From Paludibacteraceae bacterium (GTDB lineage Bacteria; Bacteroidota; Bacteroidia; Bacteroidales; Paludibacteraceae), in the NCBI GenBank assembly GCA_024401535.1, contig JAKSKX010000021.1, positions 1 to 34,860 on the forward strand: DNA of 34,860 bases, written 5' to 3'. This document shows, in pieces, positions 16,036 through 23,424 of the stretch. The notes beneath the pieces were generated by a model. The model was not told where the DNA came from. It worked only from the letters and a program-made list of their open reading frames with translations, and ran no database searches. Position 1 is the first letter of the stretch, and every line of letters begins with the position of its first letter. The position numbers and the translations under genes were made by a program.

Positions 16036-16094
16036 AATGGTAATTATTAAATTTGTTTATTTTATTTGTTCTGATTTGAAAAAGCCTAGACACA

Positions 16095-16394
16095 TTACTT
16101 AGTTGTTACGCCCTTCATATATTCCTTGTCTTCGTAAAGGAAGTTTGGAGTAGGCTTGAACTTTGCAATGTTGTGCTCAGGAATAGTAATTGACTTATTC
16201 ATCGAGATGTTACGACCAATCTTTTCCTTGCGAGTCTTAATCTCAAATGTGCCAAAACCTCTAAGGTACACGTTCTCACCGTGTCTCATTGCTCTCTTAA
16301 TCTCCGACATAAGACCTTCAACTACGACTAGAGTGTCTTCTCTGTTAACACCAGTGCGTACTGATATCTCATTTACTAATTCTGCTTTTGTCAT
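16095..16394 (-). CDS. HU/IHF-family DNA-binding protein
   Basis: 99 residues, the usual HU length. It has the N-terminal helical dimerisation part (MTKAELVNEISVRTGV) and the beta-arm region: GENVYLRGFGTFEIKTRKEK, then IGRNISMNKSITIPEHNIAKF, where the arm-tip proline lies in TIPEHN. It bends and compacts DNA as a dimer. The canonical promoter just upstream suggests strong expression. It is the first gene of a short transcript with the 29-residue ribosomal protein and is divergent from uvrA. Confidence 0.95.
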   Translation of the reverse strand: MTKAELVNEISVRTGVNREDTLVVVEGLMSEIKRAMRHGENVYLRGFGTFEIKTRKEKIGRNISMNKSITIPEHNIAKFKPTPNFLYEDKEYMKGVTTK

Positions 16395-16426
16395 CTTAAT
16401 TTTTGTATCTTAAATGAAATCGGGTG

Positions 16427-16457
16427 CAAAATTAGAAAAGTATTGCCATATTACAAA
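16427..16457 (-). promoter_or_regulatory. canonical promoter of the HU gene
   Basis: On the minus strand TTTG (16454-16457) and TAATTTTG (16427-16434) are separated by 19 bases, a full match to the Bacteroidota consensus, with a leader of about 25-30 bases. Confidence 0.8.
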
Positions 16458-16719
16458 GCAATTTTTTAAAAAAATGTTAATCAAATAGTTGCAAAATATC
16501 CACAAATGCAGGCCTTTTTACGTATATTTCACTTTATATATTATTGGGAAAACTTCACCTTCAGGCTTTTTCAAAAAAAATCTTTAGGTGGATAATTTTT
16601 TTTGTGGGTAGCGGGGAAACAGACGATTTCGGTTGTTTCTTGCGGAAAATGTTGCGGAGTCAGGTGCCTTTGTTGTTCTATTCGTGAGTTCATGGTGTGC
16701 TCTATTACTCAAAAATATA
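16458..16719. other. intergenic region between the HU and uvrA promoters
   Basis: About 260 bases without an open frame, tRNA-like fold or clear hairpin. Runs of T and A occur around 16570-16605. Apart from the two divergent promoters at its borders I see nothing in it. Confidence 0.5.
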
Positions 16720-16727
16720 TATCTTTG
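16720..16727 (+). promoter_or_regulatory. uvrA promoter -7 box (TATCTTTG)
   Basis: Fits TAnnTTTG and lies 20 bases before the ATG at 16748. No -33 TTTG is visible. It lies downstream of the possible longer start at 16697, ruling that start out for this transcript. Confidence 0.6.
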
Positions 16728-16747
16728 CATGTCAAATAGAAATAATC

Positions 16748-19603
16748 ATGAGTACTAAAGACGAAAGAATAGAAACTGAGCAGATTGAGATTCTTGGCGC
16801 AAGAGTTCATAACCTGAAGAACATAGATGTGACTATCCCAAGAAACAAGCTCACTGTAATCACAGGCTTGAGCGGAAGCGGTAAATCTTCTCTTGCTTTC
16901 GACACGATATTTGCAGAGGGACAGCGCAGGTACATCGAGACTTTCTCGGCCTATGCGCGCAACTTTCTCGGCAATATGGAACGCCCCGATGTTGACAAAA
17001 TCACGGGCTTGAGTCCGGTTATTTCTATTGAGCAGAAGACTACGAACAAGAATCCGCGTTCAACAGTCGGCACAACCACAGAAATCTATGACTTCCTTCG
17101 ACTTCTGTTTGCCAGAGCTGGAGTTGCCTATTCCTACGAGACTGGCGAGCCTATGGTGAAGTACAGCGAGGAACAGATTCTAAACCTGATTCAGTCCGAC
17201 TATAACGAAGAACCGATAATGATTCTTGCGCCCGTGGTAAAGAGCCGTAAGGGACATTACAAGGAACTTTTCGAACAGACTCGCAAAAAGGGCTACATGT
17301 ACGTTCGTGTGGATGGAGAAGTGCGTGAAATCCTGCACGGAATGAAGCTTGACCGATACAAGAACCATAATATAGAAATTGTTGTTGACAAGCTTATTGT
17401 TCATGACAAGGACTTGAAGCGCATTCGTGACGCTGTGAGAATTGCGATGCGACTTGGAGAGGGCGCAATCATGGTTTTGAAGAAGGCTGACGGAAGTGTG
17501 CGCCATTTCAGCCGCCATCTCATGTGCCCGACTTCGGGTATTTCCTATGTTGAGCCTGCTCCGCACAACTTCTCGTTCAATTCTCCTCATGGCGCTTGCG
17601 AGAAATGTCACGGAATTGGCTACATCACGACAACTGACATTGACAAGATTATTCCCGACAAGTCAGTCAGCATATATTCCGGCGGAATTGCACCGCTTGG
17701 AAAGTACAAGAAAAACATTTTCTTCTATCAGATAGAGGCTCTTGGCGAGAAGTACGACTTCGACATCAAGGACCCAATCTCAGAGCTTTCGGAGGAAGCT
17801 CTCGACATCATTCTTAACGGCACAGACGAACTTATTCAGCTCAAGAGCGAGGTTAACGGTACAGTCACACGTCCGCTTGCCTTCGAGGGTGTGCTTCGCT
17901 ACATAGAGCTTGAGCAGGAGAACGAGGATTCTTCGGCTTCGGCAAAGAAATGGGTAGCGCAGTTCAGCAAGACTTGTGTCTGTCCGGAATGCAAGGGAAA
18001 GAGACTGAAAAAGGAAAGCCTGCACTTCAAGATTGCCGGCAAAAACATCGCTGACCTTGCTGAAATGGATTTGCTTGACTTGAAGCAGTGGACCGACGAC
18101 GTCATTTCGCAGCTTTCCGACAAGCAGAAGCACATTGCCGGCGAAGTGTTGAAAGAGGTTAAAAGCCGTATTCAGTTCCTGCTTGACGTTGGACTTGAGT
18201 ACTTGAGCTTGAATCGTGCTTCTGTTTCTTTGTCTGGTGGTGAAAGCCAGAGAATCAGGCTTGCAACCCAAATAGGCTCACAGCTTGTGAACGTGCTTTA
18301 CATTCTTGACGAGCCGAGCATCGGTCTTCACCAACGCGACAACGTAAGGCTTCTCAACTCGCTTAAAAGCTTGCGAGACATAGGCAATTCCGTGATTGTA
18401 GTAGAGCATGACAAAGACATGATGACTAACGCCGACTACATCGTTGACATAGGCCCTAAGGCCGGCAGATTCGGCGGTCAGGTTGTTTTCCAGGGAACAC
18501 CTCAGGAAATGCTCAAGACTGACACAATCACTTCAAAATACCTGCGTGGCGAGATGATGATTCGCCCTCGCGAGGAAAGGCGTGCCGGAAACGGCAAGGC
18601 CATAACCATATATGGCGCAAGGGGAAACAACCTGAAAGGCGTCACTGTAACTTTCCCTCTAGGACTTTTGCTTTGCGTGACTGGTGTTTCTGGAAGCGGC
18701 AAGAGTACGCTGATAAACGAGACTCTACGCCCGATATTCAGCCAGAAGTTCTATCATTCTCTGCAAGACCCGTTGCCTTACGACGCCATTGACGGACTTG
18801 AAAATGTAGATAAGATTATCAATGTTGACCAAAGCCCAATAGGCCGTTCTCCGCGCTCGAATCCGGCTACTTACACCAACCTTTTCTCGGAAATACGTGC
18901 GCTCTTCGTTTCTGCGCCAGAGTCTAAGATTAGAGGCTACAAGCCGGGACGCTTCTCTTTCAATGTCAAGGGAGGCAGGTGCGAGGTTTGTCTCGGCAAC
19001 GGCTACAAGAGCATAGAGATGAACTTCCTTCCCGACGTGCTTGTTCCGTGTGAGGAGTGCAGGGGAAAAAGGTACAATCGTGAAACTCTGGAGGTTCGTT
19101 TCAAGGGCAAGAGCATTGCCGATGTGCTTGACTTGACCATAAACCAGGCTGTAGAGTTCTTCGAGAACATTCCATCCATATTCAACAAGGTAAAGATTCT
19201 TCAGGAAATCGGTCTTGGCTACATCAAGCTCGGTCAGCCTTCGACAACTCTTTCGGGAGGCGAGAGCCAGCGAATAAAGCTTGCCACAGAGCTGATGAAG
19301 AAAGACACTGGAACAACGCTATACATTCTTGACGAGCCTACTACCGGCCTTCATTTCGAAGACATACGCGTGCTTCTAGACGTGCTTCAGAAGCTCGTTG
19401 ACAAGGGTAATTCCGTAGTCGTAATCGAGCATAACCTTGACGTCATCAAGGTTGCCGACTACATCATCGACATGGGCCCCGGCGGAGGAAGAGACGGCGG
19501 AAGGGTAGTCTGCACGGGAACTCCCGACGAGGTTGCCAACTGTAAGGAGAGCTTTACCGGTAAATTCCTGAAGGAAGAACTTGAGTTACTGCGCAATGCG
19601 TAA
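16748..19603 (+). CDS. uvrA: UvrABC excinuclease subunit A
   Basis: 951 residues, normal UvrA length. The damage-recognition ATPase of nucleotide excision repair; it dimerises and loads UvrB at lesions. Two ABC modules are complete: Walker A GLSGSGKS (40-47) and GVSGSGKST (about 646-654), and signatures LSGGESQR (495-502 and 835-842), each followed by an ILDEP Walker B. The zinc module of the second half has all four cysteines (CEVCLGNG...CEECRGKR). In the first half the first pair reads CPTSG rather than CxxC, followed by CEKCHGIG; another pair is CPECKGKR. The start at 16748 follows the promoter box. The gene end overlaps the next gene start (ATGCGTAA), so uvrA probably heads a transcript containing cell-envelope genes. 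Confidence 0.97.
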   Translation: MSTKDERIETEQIEILGARVHNLKNIDVTIPRNKLTVITGLSGSGKSSLAFDTIFAEGQRRYIETFSAYARNFLGNMERPDVDKITGLSPVISIEQKTTNKNPRSTVGTTTEIYDFLRLLFARAGVAYSYETGEPMVKYSEEQILNLIQSDYNEEPIMILAPVVKSRKGHYKELFEQTRKKGYMYVRVDGEVREILHGMKLDRYKNHNIEIVVDKLIVHDKDLKRIRDAVRIAMRLGEGAIMVLKKADGSVRHFSRHLMCPTSGISYVEPAPHNFSFNSPHGACEKCHGIGYITTTDIDKIIPDKSVSIYSGGIAPLGKYKKNIFFYQIEALGEKYDFDIKDPISELSEEALDIILNGTDELIQLKSEVNGTVTRPLAFEGVLRYIELEQENEDSSASAKKWVAQFSKTCVCPECKGKRLKKESLHFKIAGKNIADLAEMDLLDLKQWTDDVISQLSDKQKHIAGEVLKEVKSRIQFLLDVGLEYLSLNRASVSLSGGESQRIRLATQIGSQLVNVLYILDEPSIGLHQRDNVRLLNSLKSLRDIGNSVIVVEHDKDMMTNADYIVDIGPKAGRFGGQVVFQGTPQEMLKTDTITSKYLRGEMMIRPREERRAGNGKAITIYGARGNNLKGVTVTFPLGLLLCVTGVSGSGKSTLINETLRPIFSQKFYHSLQDPLPYDAIDGLENVDKIINVDQSPIGRSPRSNPATYTNLFSEIRALFVSAPESKIRGYKPGRFSFNVKGGRCEVCLGNGYKSIEMNFLPDVLVPCEECRGKRYNRETLEVRFKGKSIADVLDLTINQAVEFFENIPSIFNKVKILQEIGLGYIKLGQPSTTLSGGESQRIKLATELMKKDTGTTLYILDEPTTGLHFEDIRVLLDVLQKLVDKGNSVVVIEHNLDVIKVADYIIDMGPGGGRDGGRVVCTGTPDEVANCKESFTGKFLKEELELLRNA

Positions 19604-20234
19604 AGCACAATTTATAATTCTCTGCATGGCGAGTTTTCTGCTATGCTCTTGTCTTGGCTCGAAAAAGGAAAGCAGAGCCGAGGCTGTAGCTATTCCTATA
19701 AGGGGAGAGCTTGACGGCCACGCCTATGTTGACTTGGGCTTGTCTGTGCTTTGGGCTACAGAGAATATTTGCACCAGTCCAAGCGACTCGATAGGCGACT
19801 TTGTTTCGTTTGGCGAGCTGAAGCCCAAAGAACGCTATCTGCCCGAAAACTACACTTTCAAAGACACTATGCTCAGCGAGATTTCGGGAACGAAGTACGA
19901 CTACGCCTCGCACATTTGGGGAGGCAGATGGAGAACGCCGACTTTCCCCGAGTATGAGGAACTTTTCCGCAGGTGCGAGAAGCGTTGGAACGAGCAGAAA
20001 AGAGCCTTGATTGTGAAAGGCCCGAGCGGTGACTCGATAACATTCTACGCGCAAGGCTACAAGTACGACAACGAGCGTAAGCACCCAGATGACGGCGGCT
20101 ATTTCTGGTCTTCTACGCAGAACATCTACTATCCGGAATATGCGTGGCGTCTAGGCTTCATCCCGACTTGGAACGGCGTTGACGATGTTGGTCTTTATTA
20201 CGGCTATCAGGTGAGGGCGGTGATTGACAAATAA
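19596..20234 (+). CDS. lipoprotein of the VDLGLSVLWAT (DUF1566/FISUMP-like) type
   Basis: 212 residues from 19596; this start overlaps the uvrA stop by 8 bases and opens a lipoprotein signal (MRKAQFIILCMASFLLCSC, Cys19). The residues after the cysteine are not acidic, so a surface-export signal is not evident. The mature part has the pattern YVDLGLSVLWATEN...FGELKPKERY...GGRWRTPTFPEYEEL...GGYFWSS...YGYQVRAV, common in exported Bacteroidota and Fibrobacter proteins often joined to BspA repeats or adhesins. The molecular function is not established. Two BspA-like genes follow on the same strand, 56 and more bases downstream, so these exported proteins may be co-expressed. Confidence 0.8.
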   Translation: MRKAQFIILCMASFLLCSCLGSKKESRAEAVAIPIRGELDGHAYVDLGLSVLWATENICTSPSDSIGDFVSFGELKPKERYLPENYTFKDTMLSEISGTKYDYASHIWGGRWRTPTFPEYEELFRRCEKRWNEQKRALIVKGPSGDSITFYAQGYKYDNERKHPDDGGYFWSSTQNIYYPEYAWRLGFIPTWNGVDDVGLYYGYQVRAVIDK

Positions 20235-20261
20235 TTCGTTTCAATGCGTAATGTGTAATTA

Positions 20262-20364
20262 TAACTATTGACTATTAACTATTGACTGCCATGAGAAAGC
20301 TAATCATAATAATACTGTCACTGTTCGGCATTGCGCTGACAGCCTTTGCCAAGACTGTCAAGGA
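20262..20364 (+). repeat. 103-bp leader + signal-peptide cassette, copy 1
   Basis: Differs at one base from the copy at 21714-21816 (C versus T in codon 12 of each gene). It starts with two tandem copies of a TAACTATTGACTAT-type unit (20262-20288), then the ATG and the first 24-25 codons. Similarity stops abruptly after GTCAAGGA. Confidence 0.9.
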
Positions 20365-21649
20365 GGGAAACTCGCCCTTGAAGTTCGAAATTATGCGTGG
20401 CAGCGAGGCACAAGTAGCCGGCTTGAAAAACGAAGATGAAAGGGAAACCATCACAAGCGTAAAGATTCCGGCAGAGGTTGAAATCAACGGCAAAACATAC
20501 AAGGTCGCAAGTGTGGACGTTTTGGCATTCGCCTTTTGCGAAAGCCTCAAGAGCGTGAAGATTCCCAACTCGGTGACTAAAATCGGGTGGGGTGCGTTCC
20601 TTGAATGCAGAAGCCTTGAAAGCGTGAAAATTCCCAAATCGGTAAAGTTTATTGACACTGATGCATTCAAAGAGTGCAGTCTTAGAAGCGTGAAGATTCC
20701 AAACTCGGTGGTTGAAATAGGCAAAGATGCATTCGCCTGGTGTAGCCTCAAGAGCGTAAAGATTCCAAACTCGCTGACTGAAATCGGGTGGGGTGCGTTC
20801 TGTGGCTGCAACTTCAAAAGCGTAAAGATTCCAAACTCGGTGGTTGAAATAGGCAAAGATGCATTCGCCTGGTGTAGCCTCAAGAGCGTAAAGATTCCGA
20901 AATCGGTGACTGAAATCGGCGATGGCGCGTTCAGTAACTGCAAAAGCCTAGAAAGCGTGAAGATTCCGAAATCGGTGACTGAAATCGGCGATGGCGCGTT
21001 CAGAAGTTGCAAAAACCTGAAAAGCATAGAGATTCCAAACTCTGTAAGAGACATCGAATGGAGTGCGTTCCAAGACTGCAGAAGCCTAGAGAGCGTGAAA
21101 CTGCCCGACTCGTTGGAAGCAATCTTTCCTCGTGCGTTCGAGGGCTGCGACAGCCTCAAGAGCATAGATATTCCCAACACAGTGACTGAAATAGGTGATG
21201 GCGCGTTCTTTGCCTGTAAAAGCCTCAAAAGCGTGGTGATTCCCGACTCGGTGACTGAAATAGAGAGAGAGCTGTTCATGAACTGCTACAACCTTGAAAG
21301 CGTGGTGATTCCCGACGCGGTGGATGAAATAGGAAAGAGCGCATTCTTTAACTGCAAAAGCCTCAAGAGCGTGAAGATTCCCGACTTGGTGACTGAAATA
21401 AACAAGTATTCGTTTCTTGGTTGCGAGAGCCTTATAAGCATCGTAATTCCTGACGCAGTGACTGAAATCGGAGAGAGAGCGTTCTATAACTGCGCAGGAC
21501 TTACAAGCATAGATATTCCGAAATCGGTGGAATTTATCGACAAGGAGGCGTTTCTAGATTGCTCAAACCTCAAATCAGTTCGCGTGCCGAAAGGTTGCAA
21601 GATTGGAGAGAACGCATTACCAAAAGAGTGCGAAATTGAATGGTACTGA
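20291..21649 (+). CDS. BspA-like leucine-rich-repeat exported protein, copy 1
   Basis: 452 residues. The signal peptide MRKLIIIILSLFGIALTAFA is followed by a short unique segment and then about 16 BspA/TpLRR repeats of about 22-23 residues (LKSVKIPNSVTEIGDGAF type), ending in a cap (VRVPKGCKIGENALP...EIEWY). Such repeats form extended right-handed solenoids used for adhesion and protein binding in Bacteroidales and treponemes. Start: the third Met codon region at 20291, because it begins the signal peptide and matches its paralogue. No T9SS C-terminal domain or lipobox is visible, so anchoring is unclear. Nearly identical DNA repeats inside the gene (period 132 and 69 bp) make the repeat number prone to change by recombination. 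Confidence 0.9.
   Translation: MRKLIIIILSLFGIALTAFAKTVKEGNSPLKFEIMRGSEAQVAGLKNEDERETITSVKIPAEVEINGKTYKVASVDVLAFAFCESLKSVKIPNSVTKIGWGAFLECRSLESVKIPKSVKFIDTDAFKECSLRSVKIPNSVVEIGKDAFAWCSLKSVKIPNSLTEIGWGAFCGCNFKSVKIPNSVVEIGKDAFAWCSLKSVKIPKSVTEIGDGAFSNCKSLESVKIPKSVTEIGDGAFRSCKNLKSIEIPNSVRDIEWSAFQDCRSLESVKLPDSLEAIFPRAFEGCDSLKSIDIPNTVTEIGDGAFFACKSLKSVVIPDSVTEIERELFMNCYNLESVVIPDAVDEIGKSAFFNCKSLKSVKIPDLVTEINKYSFLGCESLISIVIPDAVTEIGERAFYNCAGLTSIDIPKSVEFIDKEAFLDCSNLKSVRVPKGCKIGENALPKECEIEWY
20693..20898 (+). repeat. exact 74-bp repeats, 132 bp apart, inside the first BspA gene
   Basis: 20693-20766 and 20825-20898 are identical over 74 bp, covering the segment that encodes VEIGKDAFAWCSLKSVKIP. The spacing equals two repeat units, so exchange would keep the frame. 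Confidence 0.85.
20891..21003 (+). repeat. exact 44-bp tandem repeats, 69 bp apart, inside the first BspA gene
   Basis: 20891-20934 and 20960-21003 are identical and encode KIPKSVTEIGDGAF. The spacing is one 23-residue repeat unit. Confidence 0.85.
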
Positions 21650-21713
21650 TTTAATGCACTTTGCAATGAAACGAAGTTAGACGTTAGTAAATTGCTGTTT
21701 CCCTGTTTCCCTT

Positions 21714-21816
21714 TAACTATTGACTATTAACTATTGACTGCCATGAGAAAGCTAATCATAATAATACTGTTACTGTTCGGCATTGCGCTGACAGCCTTTG
21801 CCAAGACTGTCAAGGA
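21714..21816 (+). repeat. 103-bp leader + signal-peptide cassette, copy 2
   Basis: Pairs with 20262-20364 (102 of 103 bases identical). It fronts the second BspA-like gene, whose mature part differs from the first directly after the cassette. Confidence 0.9.
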
Positions 21817-22840
21817 CGATATGCGCTTCTACTACACCAAGCCGACAAGGACTGCAACGGTGGACAGCCTTCTGAACGGTGATGCGACAGAAGTCAAAAT
21901 TCCTTCAAAAGTGCAGAAAGGCCTAAGGGTTTACGATGTGACGGGAATCGGGTGGTATGCGTTCTGGGAATGCAAAAGACTGAAAAGTGTGGAGATTCCC
22001 AACTCGGTGGAATATATCGGCGATTATGCGTTCACCTATTGCACAAACCTAGAAAGCATAGAGATTCCTGGCTCGGTGACAAAGATTGAAGACTCTGCGA
22101 TCACAGATTGCCCGAGCTTGAAAAGCATTGCTGTTGACAAGGAAAACAAAGTCTATGACTCGAGAGGGAACTGCAATGCAATCATAGAAACCGCGACAAA
22201 TGCGCTCGTTACAGGCTGTCAAAGCACAGTGATTCCTAACTCGGTGACAGAAATCGGCAGCCACGCATTCTCTGGCTGTTCAACCCTTGAAAGCGTGGAA
22301 ATACCTAACTCGGTGACAGAAATCGGATATAAGGCATACGAGAACTGCGACGGCCTTGAAAGCGTAGAGATTCCCAACTCGGTGAAAAGCCTGGGTGTGT
22401 ATGCGTTCAGAGGTTGCAAGAGGCTGAAAAGCGTCAAGATTCCAAACTCGATTCGTTACATCATTGCCGTGTTCGTGAACTGCCCAAGCCTTGAAAACGT
22501 GGAACTGCCAAACTCGCTGTATGAAATCGACAGTGCTTTCGCCGGTTGCAAAAGCTTGAAAAACATACAAATTCCAAACTCGGTAAAGGAAATCGGCGAG
22601 TATGCGTTCGAGAATTGCACAAGTTTGGCAAGCATAGAGATTCCCGACTCGGTAAAAGAAATAGGTTCGTTTGCATTCTATAACACAGCCCTTGAAAGTG
22701 TGGTAATTCCAAACTCGGTAAAGGAAATCGGCGAGTATGCGTTCGGCGAATGTGCAAAACTGAAGTCAGCCCGCGTGCCTAAGGACTGCAAGCTTGACAA
22801 TCACGTTTTCCCCGACACTTGCGAAGTGGTGTTCTACTGA
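21743..22840 (+). CDS. BspA-like leucine-rich-repeat exported protein, copy 2
   Basis: 365 residues. It has the same signal peptide as copy 1, then a different N-terminal segment (DDMRFYYTKPTRTATVDSLL) and about 11 BspA/TpLRR repeats. These are interrupted by the insert VDKENKVYDSRGNCNAIIE, a typical element of BspA proteins between repeat blocks. It ends with the cap ARVPKDCKLDNHVFPDTCEV. It is probably a secreted or surface binding protein; the ligand is unknown and no sorting domain is visible. It lies 93 bases after copy 1 and converges with the DUF4878-porX-porW operon, whose genes serve protein secretion. Confidence 0.9.
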   Translation: MRKLIIIILLLFGIALTAFAKTVKDDMRFYYTKPTRTATVDSLLNGDATEVKIPSKVQKGLRVYDVTGIGWYAFWECKRLKSVEIPNSVEYIGDYAFTYCTNLESIEIPGSVTKIEDSAITDCPSLKSIAVDKENKVYDSRGNCNAIIETATNALVTGCQSTVIPNSVTEIGSHAFSGCSTLESVEIPNSVTEIGYKAYENCDGLESVEIPNSVKSLGVYAFRGCKRLKSVKIPNSIRYIIAVFVNCPSLENVELPNSLYEIDSAFAGCKSLKNIQIPNSVKEIGEYAFENCTSLASIEIPDSVKEIGSFAFYNTALESVVIPNSVKEIGEYAFGECAKLKSARVPKDCKLDNHVFPDTCEVVFY

Positions 22841-22987
22841 TTTAATGCATAATGAACAGTGGCAACGGTTCATGTGTCATTGCCTATTGTTGATTGAGCG
22901 TAGTTCAAGCTACCGTAGGATAATAATCAATTAAAAAAGGGAACAGCAAATGAAAAACAAATGCACAACCCACGAAACCATGAATTG

Positions 22988-23022
22988 TGCATTATGCATT
23001 ATGCATTATGAATTACGCATTA
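22988..23022. repeat. TGCATTA tandem repeat (ATTATGCATTATGAATTACGCATTA type)
   Basis: Three TGCATTA units are followed by TGAATTACGCATTA. Related inverted fragments occur at about 20243-20262 (AATGCGTAATGTGTAATTA) and 22844-22855 (AATGCATAATGA), all in gaps of the BspA region. The sequence is self-complementary and could form a hairpin between the convergent operons. Confidence 0.6.
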
Positions 23023-23024
23023 AA

Positions 23025-23408
23025 CTACATTCTCACGTACCACTTGCCTTTCTTGTACTTAGTCTTTACTGACTCGGTAGTCTCCTTTTCAGCACCTGTC
23101 AAAGAAAGTTCCTTGACAGTGAACTTAACGGTAGCGGCAGTTCCGTCGCTGTTCATGTCAACCGAAGCAACCTTGTATGACTGAATCTTTCTTAGTCGAG
23201 AAGCCTGTGCAAGCTTAGTCTTTAGTGCGTCAACCTTTGCGGCGGCGAAGTCGTCCTCCATGTCAAGCAGAGTCTCGATGTTGTCGAAGTTTCCGACCTT
23301 TACATCTTCCATAAATGCCGAAGCGACAGCCTCTGGCGAAGAGTTAGTGCAGGCTACAGCCACAGCCGTAATAACCGCCAAAAGGGCGAATCTGAGTGTC
23401 TTTAGCAT
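23025..23408 (-). CDS. small lipoprotein, DUF4878-like
   Basis: 127 residues. The lipoprotein signal ends AVAVAC (Cys20). The mature domain begins NSSPEAVASAFMEDVKVGNF and ends KGKWYVRM, the layout of DUF4878/NTF2-like lipoproteins: a helix pair, then a curved sheet with a final GKWYV strand. Family members bind unknown ligands and are common in gut Bacteroidota. It lies 16 bases after porX, so it is the last gene of the porW-porX transcript and might serve the secretion system, though a direct role is not established. Confidence 0.8.
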   Translation of the reverse strand: MLKTLRFALLAVITAVAVACTNSSPEAVASAFMEDVKVGNFDNIETLLDMEDDFAAAKVDALKTKLAQASRLRKIQSYKVASVDMNSDGTAATVKFTVKELSLTGAEKETTESVKTKYKKGKWYVRM

Positions 23409-23424
23409 AGTCTAAAATATTAAG

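Noticed and set aside
16697-16747. Upstream in-frame start of uvrA
   Set aside because: It lies before the uvrA promoter -7 box, and the added residues have no counterpart in UvrA.
20275-21279. Long minus-strand open frame (334 codons) opposite the first BspA gene
   Set aside because: It mirrors the repeats of the plus-strand leucine-rich gene, is low-complexity in the same period, and has no start signal. The sense gene has a signal peptide and a paralogue.
20500-22800. CRISPR-like regular repeats
   Set aside because: The periodic repeats are coding leucine-rich units of 66-69 bp inside open frames, without palindromic repeats, constant spacers or cas genes.
22951-23074. Small plus-strand open frame after the second BspA gene
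   Set aside because: It runs through the TGCATTA repeat and into the antisense of the DUF4878 lipoprotein, with no recognisable protein character.
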